Shown here: in pieces, positions 1 through 5,972 of the stretch | Numbering within the stretch: position 1 is the first letter of the stretch | Layout: the number at the start of each line of letters is the position of its first letter | Virus record (IMG/VR): IMGVR_UViG_3300030329_003045 | Location: 1-53,344 of that record | Reading direction: 5' to 3' (one strand) | DNA length: 53,344 bases | From: a virus | The notes under the pieces: model-generated | Told to the model about the DNA's origin: nothing | Seen by the model: only the letters and a program-made list of their open reading frames with translations | Database searches by the model: none | Translations under genes and position numbers: made by a program

Positions 1-328
1 GTGATATATATATACCCACTTATACCAAACAGTCCCATAAAGAATTGCTGTGTATGCTTAATATATGCAGGATAAATACTAGTAAGACCAAATAGATACG
101 TGTTATCATAATTAAGCTATGATAGATGCAATGGATGTGTTATATGTGTGAAATTTGCCGTAATGTTACACATATATAATATTAAGTTGTAGTTCACTGA
201 TTATGAGCGAATAACATTACTAGGTGTGACTGACACTTAAACTAAACAGTCAGGCTATGAAAGTCGTGGATGGTATTAGAGCTACCAACATCATGTAAGT
301 CCATATGTTATAATAGTATTGAGGTTCT
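1..328 (+). repeat. Terminal imperfect repeat, left copy
   Basis: Matches 52993-53344 in direct orientation. The first 77 bases and about the last 77 bases are essentially identical. The middle differs by many substitutions, plus one block where the left copy has about 22 unrelated bases (78-99) and the right copy about 47. An exact terminal redundancy of a packaged phage genome would be identical, so this is either two paralogous RNA genes or one circular locus assembled from two strains. Confidence 0.9.
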
Positions 329-505
329 ATGTCCTGTCACGGGATACTTGATATGATGTATAATAAGGTTTGTGCGTTCCTACCAAAAATGCACAAATTA
401 TTCTTCGAGGTAGTATAAATGTAAGGAAAGTGAAGTGTTATGTAAAACACTATGTCAGTAGTAAGGTTGACATCTTGCTGACACAGGATTAAATGGTCAA
501 CAGCA
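1..505 (+). ncRNA. Pseudoknot-rich structured RNA, copy A
   Basis: No credible ORF occurs here. Seen directly: hairpin 7-bp TATCATA/TATGATA near 104-124; a 14-bp helix 137-150/169-182 whose loop (160-168) pairs with 212-220, forming an H-type pseudoknot; helix 227-232/247-252; hairpin 269-275/283-292; helix 362-375/391-402 whose loop CTACC (380-384) pairs with GGTAG 409-413; hairpin 434-439/446-451; helix 454-465/474-482 whose loop GTTGAC (466-471) pairs with GTCAAC 496-501. That gives three consecutive loop-to-downstream pseudoknots. A diverged second copy of its first part lies at 52993-53344 and keeps the pairings. The exact ends are unknown. By size, pseudoknot content and location beside tRNA-like elements in a phage it resembles the GOLLD/ROOL class of large RNAs, but I cannot confirm membership. 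Confidence 0.8.
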
Positions 506-639
506 TAATTAAAAGCAAGTACTTACTATGTCTTTAAGACTTTGAAATAATACTCAGAGCTGAAATGCCTGCAATGTAGGTTTGAATCCTGCTCTCGTCA
601 TAAATTATAACTTGTAACTCTAACCAATAAGGAGACACT

Positions 640-837
640 ATGTCTATAAATAATGTAATACCCAATGATATTGTCTGTGAAGACAGTCTAGATAACCAAA
701 TGCAGGCTTTCTTAGCTGCTATGAGGGATATACTAGATACTCAATGTAGAATGATGGTAGATAAGGATAGTTATGTGGAGCGGAGAAGAGTAAAGAAGAT
801 ACGTGGGGCAAGATTTAAGGTTATCTCTAAAACCTAA
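640..837 (+). CDS. Small protein of unknown function (65 aa)
   Basis: Start is supported by AAGGAGAC 7-8 bases before ATG. The protein has an acidic, Asp-rich first half and a strongly basic C-terminus (residues 48-64, many Arg/Lys), which might contact nucleic acid. No family is recognised. It stands alone between two structured RNAs, with about 130 bases to the upstream RNA and only 8 bases to the tmRNA-like element downstream. A genuine small early gene is likely because of the clean ribosome binding site; function unknown. Confidence 0.65.
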   Translation: MSINNVIPNDIVCEDSLDNQMQAFLAAMRDILDTQCRMMVDKDSYVERRRVKKIRGARFKVISKT

Positions 838-844
838 GAATATA

Positions 845-922
845 GGGCATGATATGGTATTCGACTGCTTAAGGCTTCAAGGAGCTGGTAGTAGAACGTG
901 AGTTCGATTCTCACCATGTCCA
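845..922 (+). ncRNA. tmRNA-like tRNA domain without tag region
   Basis: Acceptor stem 845-851 (GGGCATG) pairs over 7 bp with 915-921 (CATGTCC). T arm 898-914 is perfect: GTGAG, loop TTCGATT, CTCAC. Discriminator is A922, followed by CTA rather than encoded CCA. The 5' part, ...TGATATGGTATTCGAC at 850-865, matches the hallmark 5' region of tmRNA (TGAT..TGG.TTCGAC). A 6-bp stem 864-869/887-892 sits where tmRNA helix H2 would be. There is no normal D stem or anticodon arm. At 78 nt there is no room for a tag reading frame or the tmRNA pseudoknots. It could be a highly aberrant tRNA; I favour a stand-alone tmRNA-type tRNA-like domain. Confidence 0.6.
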
Positions 923-925
923 CTA

Positions 926-1890
926 ACAGAGAAGTGTATCCAGGTAAGGTATAATGCGAATTATAACCCATGATCCCAAAAGCTTCTCTAAATTTTCTAT
1001 TGACGAATAGGAGACTTTTAGTTGATTGAACGATAACAACTATTAGTATCGCGGGGTGGAGCAGCCAGGAATAGGATAAGCTATCTTATATAGCTCACTG
1101 GAAGAAATATCCAGAGGTCAGGGGTTCAAATCCCCTCCCCGCTTAAGAATTTATGAACAACGAATAATAGGCCGCTTCGGGTCTTTGAGGATAGTATATG
1201 GTAACATATATAAAGTTAATAGCGCCAGTAATGGTCCAACGGAAGCAAGCAAGTATTGCTGCTGATCTCAATGGGGTAATCCCTGAGAGAATGGTAGTCT
1301 TTGCGATGGTAAGCGAGTGAGTCTGGTGACAGGCAATAAATAAACTTGTAAGGTACTTAAGCTGAGCATGTAGGGTGTTAAGCTGGGTATTATGAAGATA
1401 TGCTAATCTTGTAGTGATATAAGATATGTGCGTATAGAGATTTGATGTATCCTAAATACATTGGAAGAGTCTAGTAGAGTATTCACTGTCGTAAGATAGT
1501 GAGCTTTATCCACGAGCACTGGACTTGGATTGCCTAAAACTAACTTAATCGTTAAATAATATATAAAATAGAATATAAAAACGACAAAGTTCTTGTGGCG
1601 TTACAGAGCATAGGGCTCTAATCCCTTACACTTTTGTGAATAAGGGGCTGGATAGTTGGTCAACAACTTGAAGGTTTTGTGATGAAAGCGTCAGTCTTGG
1701 GTCTGCAGCCTGGGATGTCATTGTGACTTAATTGAGGTGAGTAGTTGCTGAAACAACTGTAACGTTAAGAGTGATAGTCTATAACTATTGAGCTTGCTGA
1801 TGTACTTCTGTCAAAGGGAGTGGATAAGAGGAGAATAAATAATACCTCGAAAGTGTCAGCGTATCAAGTGTAATCTCAACTTGTAATAAA
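926..1890 (+). ncRNA. Large structured RNA region around the tRNA-like element
   Basis: About 960 bases hold no convincing ORF but many stable hairpins: AGAGAAG/CTTCTCT closing 928-989, with an inner hairpin TATAAT-GCGA-ATTATA (950-965); TATATG-GTAA-CATATA (1195-1210); TCTCA..GGG/CCC..TGAGA (1266-1288); GTCTG-GTGA-CAGGC (1321-1334); CCCTTA-CAC-TTTT-GTG-TAAGGG (1623-1646); AGTTG/CAACT twice (1654-1668, 1743-1758). Three of the loops are GNRA tetraloops, common in large folded RNAs. Whether this is one RNA or several, and where it starts and stops, cannot be decided by eye. It may be co-transcribed with the RNA at 1-505. Confidence 0.55.
1050..1144 (+). tRNA. tRNA-like cloverleaf, probably non-decoding
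   Basis: Resembles an initiator-type tRNA: 5' C1050 then GCGGGG paired with CCCCGC (1137-1142), a C1 mismatch as in bacterial fMet tRNA, T8, D stem GAGC (1059-1062)/GCTC (1093-1096), variable loop AGGTC, T arm AGGGG-TTCAAAT-CCCCT (1120-1136). Two things are abnormal. The D loop is about 30 nt, because a small hairpin (ATAAG-CTAT-CTTAT, 1077-1089) is inserted after AGCCAGG. The anticodon loop between CTGGA (1098-1102) and TCCAG (1110-1114) is AGAAATA, so position 33 is G instead of the invariant U and no CAT anticodon exists. No CCA is encoded. It therefore looks like a tRNA mimic within a larger RNA rather than a decoding tRNA. Confidence 0.6.
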
Positions 1891-1927
1891 TACTCCAATA
1901 ATGGTAATTAACCAACAAGGAGTAATT

Positions 1928-2095
1928 ATGCCAAATAAACAAGCAAAAGAACGTAAACGTATTAAAGCTGAACTTAATAAATCTCTAAAACTGAATGGTA
2001 GGACTGCTAATCAGGTAAAAAAGATTAAAGCTAGAAATATTGAGAGAAAGAAGAAGCTTGAGAAACGTTTAAAGGAACGTGGGTTGCTTAGGTAG
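1928..2095 (+). CDS. Small basic helical protein (55 aa)
   Basis: Start chosen at 1928 because CAAGGAGTAATT precedes that ATG; an in-frame ATG at 1901 lacks a ribosome binding site. Nearly half the residues are Lys or Arg, with Glu interspersed (for example KERKRIKAELNKS and ERKKKLEKRL), predicting one long charged helix. No family recognised. Such proteins can bind RNA or DNA, and its place directly after the large RNA block makes RNA binding an attractive guess, nothing more. Confidence 0.7.
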   Translation: MPNKQAKERKRIKAELNKSLKLNGRTANQVKKIKARNIERKKKLEKRLKERGLLR

Positions 2096-2118
2096 CCCAC
2101 ATAAACTTAGGAGGTAAC

Positions 2119-2247
2119 ATGGATATTTGGATTTATGATTTATTTTGGTTAGTAGAAACAGCCATAACAATAGCTATTAAATATTATATATTAATTGCTG
2201 CCTATAGATTTGTAAGAGCACGAAGGTGGCCTAAATGGAACATATAG
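2119..2247 (+). CDS. Small single-span membrane protein (42 aa)
   Basis: ATG follows TAGGAGGTAAC, a strong ribosome binding site, 23 bases after the previous stop. Residues about 9-30 are hydrophobic or aromatic (FWLVETAITIAIKYYILIAA) and are followed by a positive tail RFVRARRWPKW, so a membrane anchor with the C-terminus in the cytoplasm is expected by the positive-inside rule. No family recognised; the next small ORF can begin inside its last codons. Confidence 0.6.
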   Translation: MDIWIYDLFWLVETAITIAIKYYILIAAYRFVRARRWPKWNI

Positions 2248-2255
2248 GTAGTATT

Positions 2256-2390
2256 ATGAAAAATATATTAAATAAATATCATCTATGTGAGATATGTAAT
2301 GAGTTTTATAATAAGAACAAAGAAATATGTGATGATTGTGAAACTGAAATTGATGAAATAATGGCTGAAGGTGAGAATTTTGAATATTAA
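2256..2390 (+). CDS. Small zinc-ribbon-like protein (44 aa)
   Basis: Contains two Cys pairs, CEIC and CDDC, 13 residues apart, the pattern of a single treble-clef or ribbon zinc site, followed by an acidic tail. An in-frame ATG at 2235 would add seven residues and overlap the preceding gene; the 2256 ATG has only a weak AGGTAG nearby, so the start is uncertain. The stop codon lies within the 5' strand of the first helix (2387-2394) of the downstream structured RNA. Function unknown; similar mini zinc proteins occur at 11635 and 11789. Confidence 0.6.
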   Translation: MKNILNKYHLCEICNEFYNKNKEICDDCETEIDEIMAEGENFEY

Positions 2391-2727
2391 CTGCGATAGA
2401 GTATAATCTCACTGCAGTTAACCAGAGTTTGTTAAGGAGTCGCTTGGGGTCGATAAGAACCCTTGCGATTAAAGAGTATAGTTTATGAGACTGGACTAGA
2501 AGGGTTGAGATCCTTTTAGTTAGCCATGAGCCGCAACGTGTGGTTGTTTGAGTGCTTGTGGTAAGTAGCAGACGTGTGAAACTAACTATTAATAAACTCA
2601 CCAAATTGGTAGGAGAGACAAGAGGTCTATAGAAGTGTGACAACAACCACTTAATAGCTATAGATCTTTAACACCCATCATCGATAGGAATACCTGAAGG
2701 CTTTAACAAGCTGTTGGTGGGTGTTAT
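2387..2727 (+). ncRNA. Structured intergenic RNA with long-range pairings
   Basis: This 369-base gap has no plus-strand gene. Helices seen: TTAACTGC/GCAGTTAA (2387-2394/2414-2421); TCGC..GGGT/ACCC..GCGA (2440-2468); CTAGAAGG/CCTTTTAG near 2496-2521; GGTCTATAG/CTATAGATC (2624-2632/2658-2666) enclosing AAGTG/CACTT; and TAACACCCA/TGGGTGTTA (2669-2677/2718-2726) closing two small hairpins. In addition GTGGTTGTT (2540-2548) is perfectly complementary to AACAACCAC (2642-2650) and TAGTTAG (near 2518) to CTAACTA (near 2582), suggesting a compact multi-domain RNA with tertiary pairing. No known RNA family is recognised. Confidence 0.6.
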
Positions 2728-2759
2728 AAAATTGATAATAACAATAACATGGAGGTCAC

Positions 2760-2918
2760 ATGGACAACAAAAAAACAATGTTAATAGTAGTTGGTTTAAT
2801 AGTAATTGCTTTATTTGGATGGGCAGTATCGGGAAGCTCAGATGATATTACTGAACCTGAAACTGTTGATACTGAAGCTGTTGACACTGAGTCTAACTCA
2901 GAAGAAACTACTGAGTAA
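2760..2918 (+). CDS. Small N-anchored membrane protein with acidic tail (52 aa)
   Basis: ATG follows GGAGGTCAC. Residues 1-5 (MDNKK) precede a hydrophobic span at about 6-24 (TMLIVVGLIVIALFGWAVS), then a tail of Asp, Glu, Thr and Ser (from residue 25) with near-repeats ETVDTEAVDTES. The topology suggests an N-terminal anchor with the tail outside the cytoplasm, or a signal peptide. Its stop is 7 bases before the next structured RNA. No family recognised. Confidence 0.65.
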   Translation: MDNKKTMLIVVGLIVIALFGWAVSGSSDDITEPETVDTEAVDTESNSEETTE

Positions 2919-2925
2919 TTTAAAA

Positions 2926-3077
2926 TAGGGCTGTAGTGACAGGCGAGTGATGGAGCGGTAATGCTTAATAAATGATATCCACACTAACGAGGGTCAATCA
3001 GCCCTAAAAAACTGACTGGCATACTCAGGGTAGGGAACTTAGCGAACCTGATAGGGAGTACATCTACAATGTATGCC
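2926..3077 (+). ncRNA. Paired intergenic RNA domains
   Basis: Two closed domains lie in the 185-base gap. The first is closed by TAGGGCTG/CAGCCCTA (2926-2933/2999-3006), all 8 pairs canonical. The second is closed by GGCATAC/GTATGCC (3018-3024/3071-3077) with an inner TCAGG/CCTGA stem (3025-3029/3047-3051). The second domain ends about 14 bases before the AGGAGG of the gene at 3104. This is the same arrangement, a closing stem just ahead of a ribosome binding site, as in four other early gaps. Confidence 0.55.
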
Positions 3078-3103
3078 AAAAATTTAAAAGGAGGATTAAA
3101 CTT

Positions 3104-3292
3104 ATGAAAAAAGTATACATATTATTTACAGATGCAAGATCACTTGGTAGAGTACCTATGGAAGATGAATGGGATAAGGAAATAGTAGGAATATATACTA
3201 ATAGAGCAAATGCTGAGAAAGATCTTCCTAGTAACACAGAAAATAATGTTTACTATATAGAAGAACATCAAATAGAAGATATTAAGGAGTAA
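3104..3292 (+). CDS. Hypothetical protein, possible DUF7336-like (62 aa)
   Basis: Preceded by AAAAGGAGG. The sequence reads as a short alpha/beta unit: an N-terminal strand (KKVYILFTDA), a central pattern IVGIYTNRANAEKDL, and a C-terminal strand YYIEEHQIED. This order of strand, then 'G-[IV]-[FY]-T/S-x-x-x-x-A-E', then strand is common in small phage proteins grouped as DUF7336 or similar, but I rest only on the pattern. It starts a run of closely packed small genes up to 3954. Confidence 0.7.
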   Translation: MKKVYILFTDARSLGRVPMEDEWDKEIVGIYTNRANAEKDLPSNTENNVYYIEEHQIEDIKE

Positions 3293-3294
3293 TA

Positions 3295-3558
3295 ATGGAT
3301 AAGCATAAATACAGACATAAAAAATATGATACAACTATTATGCAGACAGTAACTGTTGGAAATATTGTAGAATCATTAATTCTTGGTATTAAACACAGGA
3401 ATTTAAAAGAAGTGGTAAACTTTTTAGCAGAACAAAGAACTAAAGCATTATTAAAATGTGATAGAAGAAAAGTAAGTAGTACTGATAGAAAGATTAAACA
3501 CTTGAAGGAATTAGGGTATAATATACCAAAGGAGGTAGAAGATGGCCTTAATGTTTGA
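3295..3558 (+). CDS. Hypothetical basic protein (87 aa)
   Basis: Starts 2 bases after the previous stop, with AAGGAG inside the end of that gene. The N-terminus is His/Lys/Tyr-rich (residues 2-10); residues about 40-75 (FLAEQRTKALLKCDRRKV...DRKIKHLKEL) look like two amphipathic helices. The last 17 bases overlap the next gene, which starts at 3542 after GGAGG. No family recognised; translational coupling with its neighbours is likely. Confidence 0.65.
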   Translation: MDKHKYRHKKYDTTIMQTVTVGNIVESLILGIKHRNLKEVVNFLAEQRTKALLKCDRRKVSSTDRKIKHLKELGYNIPKEVEDGLNV

Positions 3559-3691
3559 ACCTGTTAGAACAGAAAATGACATAATAAAAGAACTTATTGA
3601 ACTTAAGAATAAACAGTCTGTCCTAAGAATTAAAGAAAATAAACTAATAGATGAATTAGTTCAAGTTAATAGGGAGGATAAAAATGAGTAG
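3542..3691 (+). CDS. Small coiled-coil protein (49 aa)
   Basis: ATG at 3542 follows AAGGAGGTAGAAG within the end of the preceding gene. From residue 10 the protein is one predicted charged helix (heptad-like ILE spacing: DIIKELIELKNKQSVLRIKE), suggesting a short coiled coil. The stop overlaps the start of the following membrane peptide (ATG at 3684). No family recognised. Confidence 0.6.
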   Translation: MALMFEPVRTENDIIKELIELKNKQSVLRIKENKLIDELVQVNREDKNE

Positions 3692-3773
3692 TTTAATAAG
3701 TATACTATTAATATTTATAGCATGTCTAACATGGGCTGTTATTTGGTATTATATAGTAAAGAAGTTGTTTTGA
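3684..3773 (+). CDS. Membrane peptide (29 aa)
   Basis: ATG lies 8 nt inside the previous gene after AGGGAGGATAAAA. Nearly the whole peptide is hydrophobic (SLISILLIFIACLTWAVIWY), ending with a KK motif and Phe. It would span the membrane once with a short cytoplasmic tail. Tiny phage membrane peptides can act in host take-over or lysis control, but nothing here specifies a role. Confidence 0.55.
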   Translation: MSSLISILLIFIACLTWAVIWYYIVKKLF

Positions 3774-3774
3774 T

Positions 3775-3954
3775 ATGGATATAGGTATGTTAGAAGCAAA
3801 CACTGTGATATTGAGAAAGACCGTGAAATACTTAGATGGTGAGATGAAAATTGTTGTTGAGAAGAGAATTAAAGATAATTATAAACTAATTGATGGATTC
3901 TTTGATGAATTAGCACAAGAATATAAATCAATACAATCGTACGAACAAGAATAG
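3775..3954 (+). CDS. Hypothetical protein (59 aa)
   Basis: The ORF from ATG 3775 starts one base after the preceding stop and has no clear ribosome binding site; an internal ATG at 3787 preceded by GGATATAGGT is an alternative. Mixed charge, with a C-terminal half (residues about 28-50) that reads as an amphipathic helix. It ends 8 bases before the ubiquitin-like gene, whose ribosome binding site overlaps this stop codon (AATAGGAGG). No family recognised. Confidence 0.55.
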   Translation: MDIGMLEANTVILRKTVKYLDGEMKIVVEKRIKDNYKLIDGFFDELAQEYKSIQSYEQE

Positions 3955-3962
3955 GAGGCCTT

Positions 3963-4181
3963 ATGGCAACTAAAACAATCAAATTTCTACAAGGTGGCGG
4001 CTTTGTGGAAAGACAAACTAACGCTGATACTGTTGAACAATTAAGAAATGAATTTCCAGATGACATAACTGCGAATTCATCTGTTGCTGTTAATGGAGTA
4101 TCTGTAACTAATACACACGAAGTAAATGAAGGTGATATTGTTGCAGCTGTTAATAACAATAAATCTGGTGGTGATCAGTAG
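3963..4181 (+). CDS. Ubiquitin-like beta-grasp protein (Ubl)
   Basis: 72 aa, the size of a stand-alone Ubl. Seen: an N-terminal beta hairpin (KTIKFLQGGGFVERQT), a helix (TVEQLRNEFP), a strand with the MoaD/ThiS-type phrase VAVNGVSV, then NEGDIVAAV and a Gly-Gly near the end (G69-G70) followed by D71-Q72. Ubls are activated through a C-terminal Gly-Gly. Here two residues would have to be removed first, a job the JAMM peptidase encoded 1.8 kb downstream could do. Context gives the strongest support: E1-like and JAMM genes follow in the same unit. ThiS/MoaD-type sulfur carriers are the alternative, but no thiamin or molybdopterin genes are present. The ribosome binding site is AGGAGG. Confidence 0.75.
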   Translation: MATKTIKFLQGGGFVERQTNADTVEQLRNEFPDDITANSSVAVNGVSVTNTHEVNEGDIVAAVNNNKSGGDQ

Positions 4182-4201
4182 ATAAGTAAATGAATAACTT
4201 T

Positions 4202-4284
4202 AAAGGGAGAGTTACGGCTAAAACCACCATCCGTTAATATACTAGACCACATCGGAGTGCTAGTTAAGCGTGGTCTCTCTCTTT
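4202..4284 (+). ncRNA. Multi-stem intergenic RNA before E2-like gene
   Basis: Closed by a 10-bp helix AAAGGGAGAG/CTCTCTCTTT (4202-4211/4275-4284, one G-U). Inside are ACGG/CCGT (4214-4217/4231-4234) and GACCAC/GTGGTC (4245-4250/4270-4275), giving a three-way junction. It ends 9 bases before the GGAGG of the next gene. It could be a processing or stability element, or a translational regulator. Confidence 0.6.
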
Positions 4285-4302
4285 ATTAACCTTGGAGGGT
4301 AT

Positions 4303-5670
4303 ATGAATAATTATGAAGTAGTATATGTCGACGAACAAGACATTGGACAAGCTATAGATTTTATAGATTTAGATGCTATGGCTGAACACATTTATTTTGG
4401 CCCACAAGCTGAAATAATGGAGAAATTAAATCTATTTAACCAAAGAAATGACTGTAATTTAAGTGTTACTAAAACATTTAGATGGTCACCTGGTACTTAT
4501 GATAAAGTAGCTGAAATGATGATGAGAAGAGTTGGGTTGAGAAGAAGAGCATCTGGTATGTATAGTTATTTATCTAGAGAAGAGTATTATTGGGGTCCAG
4601 GAAGACAGAACATACAAGAAGATCTAAGAGATATGGATAGAATAATTACTAATTTAAGATATCAAGGAGTACAATGGTTAGAAGATCCATCTATATTAAT
4701 TGAAAGAAAAGAGACATTTAAGAATTATATATGTGAAAAATTCGAAGGTCTTCTTGAATTAATAGGAAAAATGGATAAAATAACCGTATTAGGTGTATTA
4801 TTAGAGCAAGATGGTAGTGCTACAACTAGAAGTTCTAGATTAGTTATAAATTTATGCTTACATCCAGGTGAAGTACAAATATATAATGCTAATAATGGAG
4901 GCACTCCAACACATGTGCAGAATCTACCAGCAGAGATGGATTTATTAGTAAGGATAGAAATGTATCCATTACAAGAAATGATAAATGAAAGACTAACTAG
5001 ATTTAATGTTCATACTTATGGAAGAACAGAATCTTATGATGATAGAGGTGCATTATATTTTCCTTATATAGCTAGAACTGATAGACGAAATAGTTGGAAC
5101 TCGCCTGAAGGGTATGGAACTATTTGTTATGGTGATGACTCTACTGATATTAATCGAGCATTAAACAATTTTGAATTACCAGCATATGCTATGTTATTAG
5201 TTAATTGGATGGGTAGATATACTCAAAATACTAATCCATATAATAATATTAAGACATTATATCATGGTGAGCCTAAATGGTTAAATGATGATTATAGAGC
5301 TATATTTGGTACAAATAACTGGGATGCATGTAGATATAGACCATCTGGGCATGATGATTACTGTGATACTAATGAGTGTGCATTAAGACATACTTGTGAA
5401 ATATACAAAACAGCATATCCAGAACCAGTAACGCCAGAGCAAGCCGAACAAATGACCTTGCAATGGGCTACTAGAATGGGTGGAGTTGGATCTAATGCTA
5501 GTCAACCGACAGCTGATCAGACTTGGGTTAATCCAGAAGCTGTTAGAGAAGAGCGTATTAATGCTGAAATGGATGCTGAAGAAGCAGAATTAGAAGCATA
5601 TCAAAGAGCTATGGAAGCTAGTATCGAATCAGAACAAGCTGCTGATAACATTATAGAAGAGGAGGAATAA
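4303..5670 (+). CDS. Possible E2-like (Ubc-fold) conjugation protein
   Basis: Start set at ATG 4303 after TTGGAGGGTAT; a GTG at 4270 is in frame but lies within the RNA stem. 455 aa. I do not recognise the N-terminal 170 residues. The centre has YFPYIAR...N.W..PEGYGTICYGDD (from about residue 252, Cys275), followed by a helical stretch AYAMLLVNWMGRY. This recalls the conserved 'aPy.N....G.iClG' and following Trp-helix of the E2-like PRTRC protein B family, so Cys275 would be the thioester residue. A Cys/His cluster (C343, C354, C359, C365) may bind zinc. The C-terminal 60 residues are acidic and helical. The call leans on its position between the Ubl and the JAMM/E1 genes; sequence support is moderate. 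Confidence 0.45.
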   Translation: MNNYEVVYVDEQDIGQAIDFIDLDAMAEHIYFGPQAEIMEKLNLFNQRNDCNLSVTKTFRWSPGTYDKVAEMMMRRVGLRRRASGMYSYLSREEYYWGPGRQNIQEDLRDMDRIITNLRYQGVQWLEDPSILIERKETFKNYICEKFEGLLELIGKMDKITVLGVLLEQDGSATTRSSRLVINLCLHPGEVQIYNANNGGTPTHVQNLPAEMDLLVRIEMYPLQEMINERLTRFNVHTYGRTESYDDRGALYFPYIARTDRRNSWNSPEGYGTICYGDDSTDINRALNNFELPAYAMLLVNWMGRYTQNTNPYNNIKTLYHGEPKWLNDDYRAIFGTNNWDACRYRPSGHDDYCDTNECALRHTCEIYKTAYPEPVTPEQAEQMTLQWATRMGGVGSNASQPTADQTWVNPEAVREERINAEMDAEEAELEAYQRAMEASIESEQAADNIIEEEE

Positions 5671-5972
5671 TGAGTTTTGTAACAGAAAATAGTATGAAAG
5701 CACATTACAAGAGATTATCTTGTAGAACTATTAAAATAAATGGCGTTAGACTTGATCTTGAGGTTTATAAAACGCCTGATGGTATGACATTTGAGGTAGT
5801 AGAACATGTTCCTGATACAGTATTTGATGATAATTATGTATCAAGACATGAAACACATATCTCTTGGGATAAAATAGTAGACGCTCCAGAAGAGCCTTTA
5901 CCAGAAGAAGATAATGAACCTTTAACAGAAGAAGACGATAGTCTAGGAAGAATGTACGGAGGAGTAAAATAA
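5670..5972 (+). CDS. Unknown protein of the Ubl cassette (100 aa)
   Basis: Its ATG overlaps the stop of the E2-like gene (TAATG), and its stop likewise overlaps the JAMM start, so it is translationally coupled to both. Residues 18-45 look like beta strands (TIKINGVRLDLEVYKTPDG), and residues 70-92 are very acidic (EEPLPEEDNEPLTEEDD). It ends YGGVK, but those Gly codons are the ribosome binding site of the next gene, so the Gly-Gly should not be read as a Ubl tail. It may be a cassette accessory factor or a substrate; no family recognised. Confidence 0.65.
   Translation: MSFVTENSMKAHYKRLSCRTIKINGVRLDLEVYKTPDGMTFEVVEHVPDTVFDDNYVSRHETHISWDKIVDAPEEPLPEEDNEPLTEEDDSLGRMYGGVK

Noticed and set aside
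1-328. Exact direct terminal repeat of a linear packaged genome
   Set aside because: The copies differ by many substitutions and a 24-base indel in the middle, which a genuine terminal redundancy copied in each round would not show.
548-600. tRNA 3' half-like segment with T arm GTAGG-TTTGAAT-CCTGC and tail TCTCGTCA
   Set aside because: No 5' acceptor strand complementary to TCTCGTC exists at the right distance, no anticodon stem forms, and GTAGG can equally pair with the preceding CCTGC. It could be an attP-like tRNA end, but there is no integrase.
1229-1324. Short plus-strand ORF starting at the ATG in CAGTAATGGTCC
   Set aside because: About 29 codons, no ribosome binding site, and it crosses several stable hairpins of the structured RNA region.
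2254-2646. 130-aa minus-strand ORF
   Set aside because: Antisense to a zinc-ribbon gene and a structured RNA; low-complexity Leu/Thr/His/Tyr composition; no ribosome binding site; direction opposes the whole region.
4270-4302. Longer GTG start of the E2-like gene
   Set aside because: It lies in the 3' strand of the GACCAC/GTGGTC stem with no ribosome binding site, whereas ATG 4303 has GGAGG at proper spacing.
5955-5972. Gly-Gly near the C-termini of the 100-aa protein (YGGVK) and of the JAMM protein (NGGYMI) as extra Ubl-like tails
   Set aside because: In both cases the Gly codons are the GGAGG ribosome binding site of the next gene, which explains them. Only the Gly-Gly of the 72-aa Ubl is free of this.
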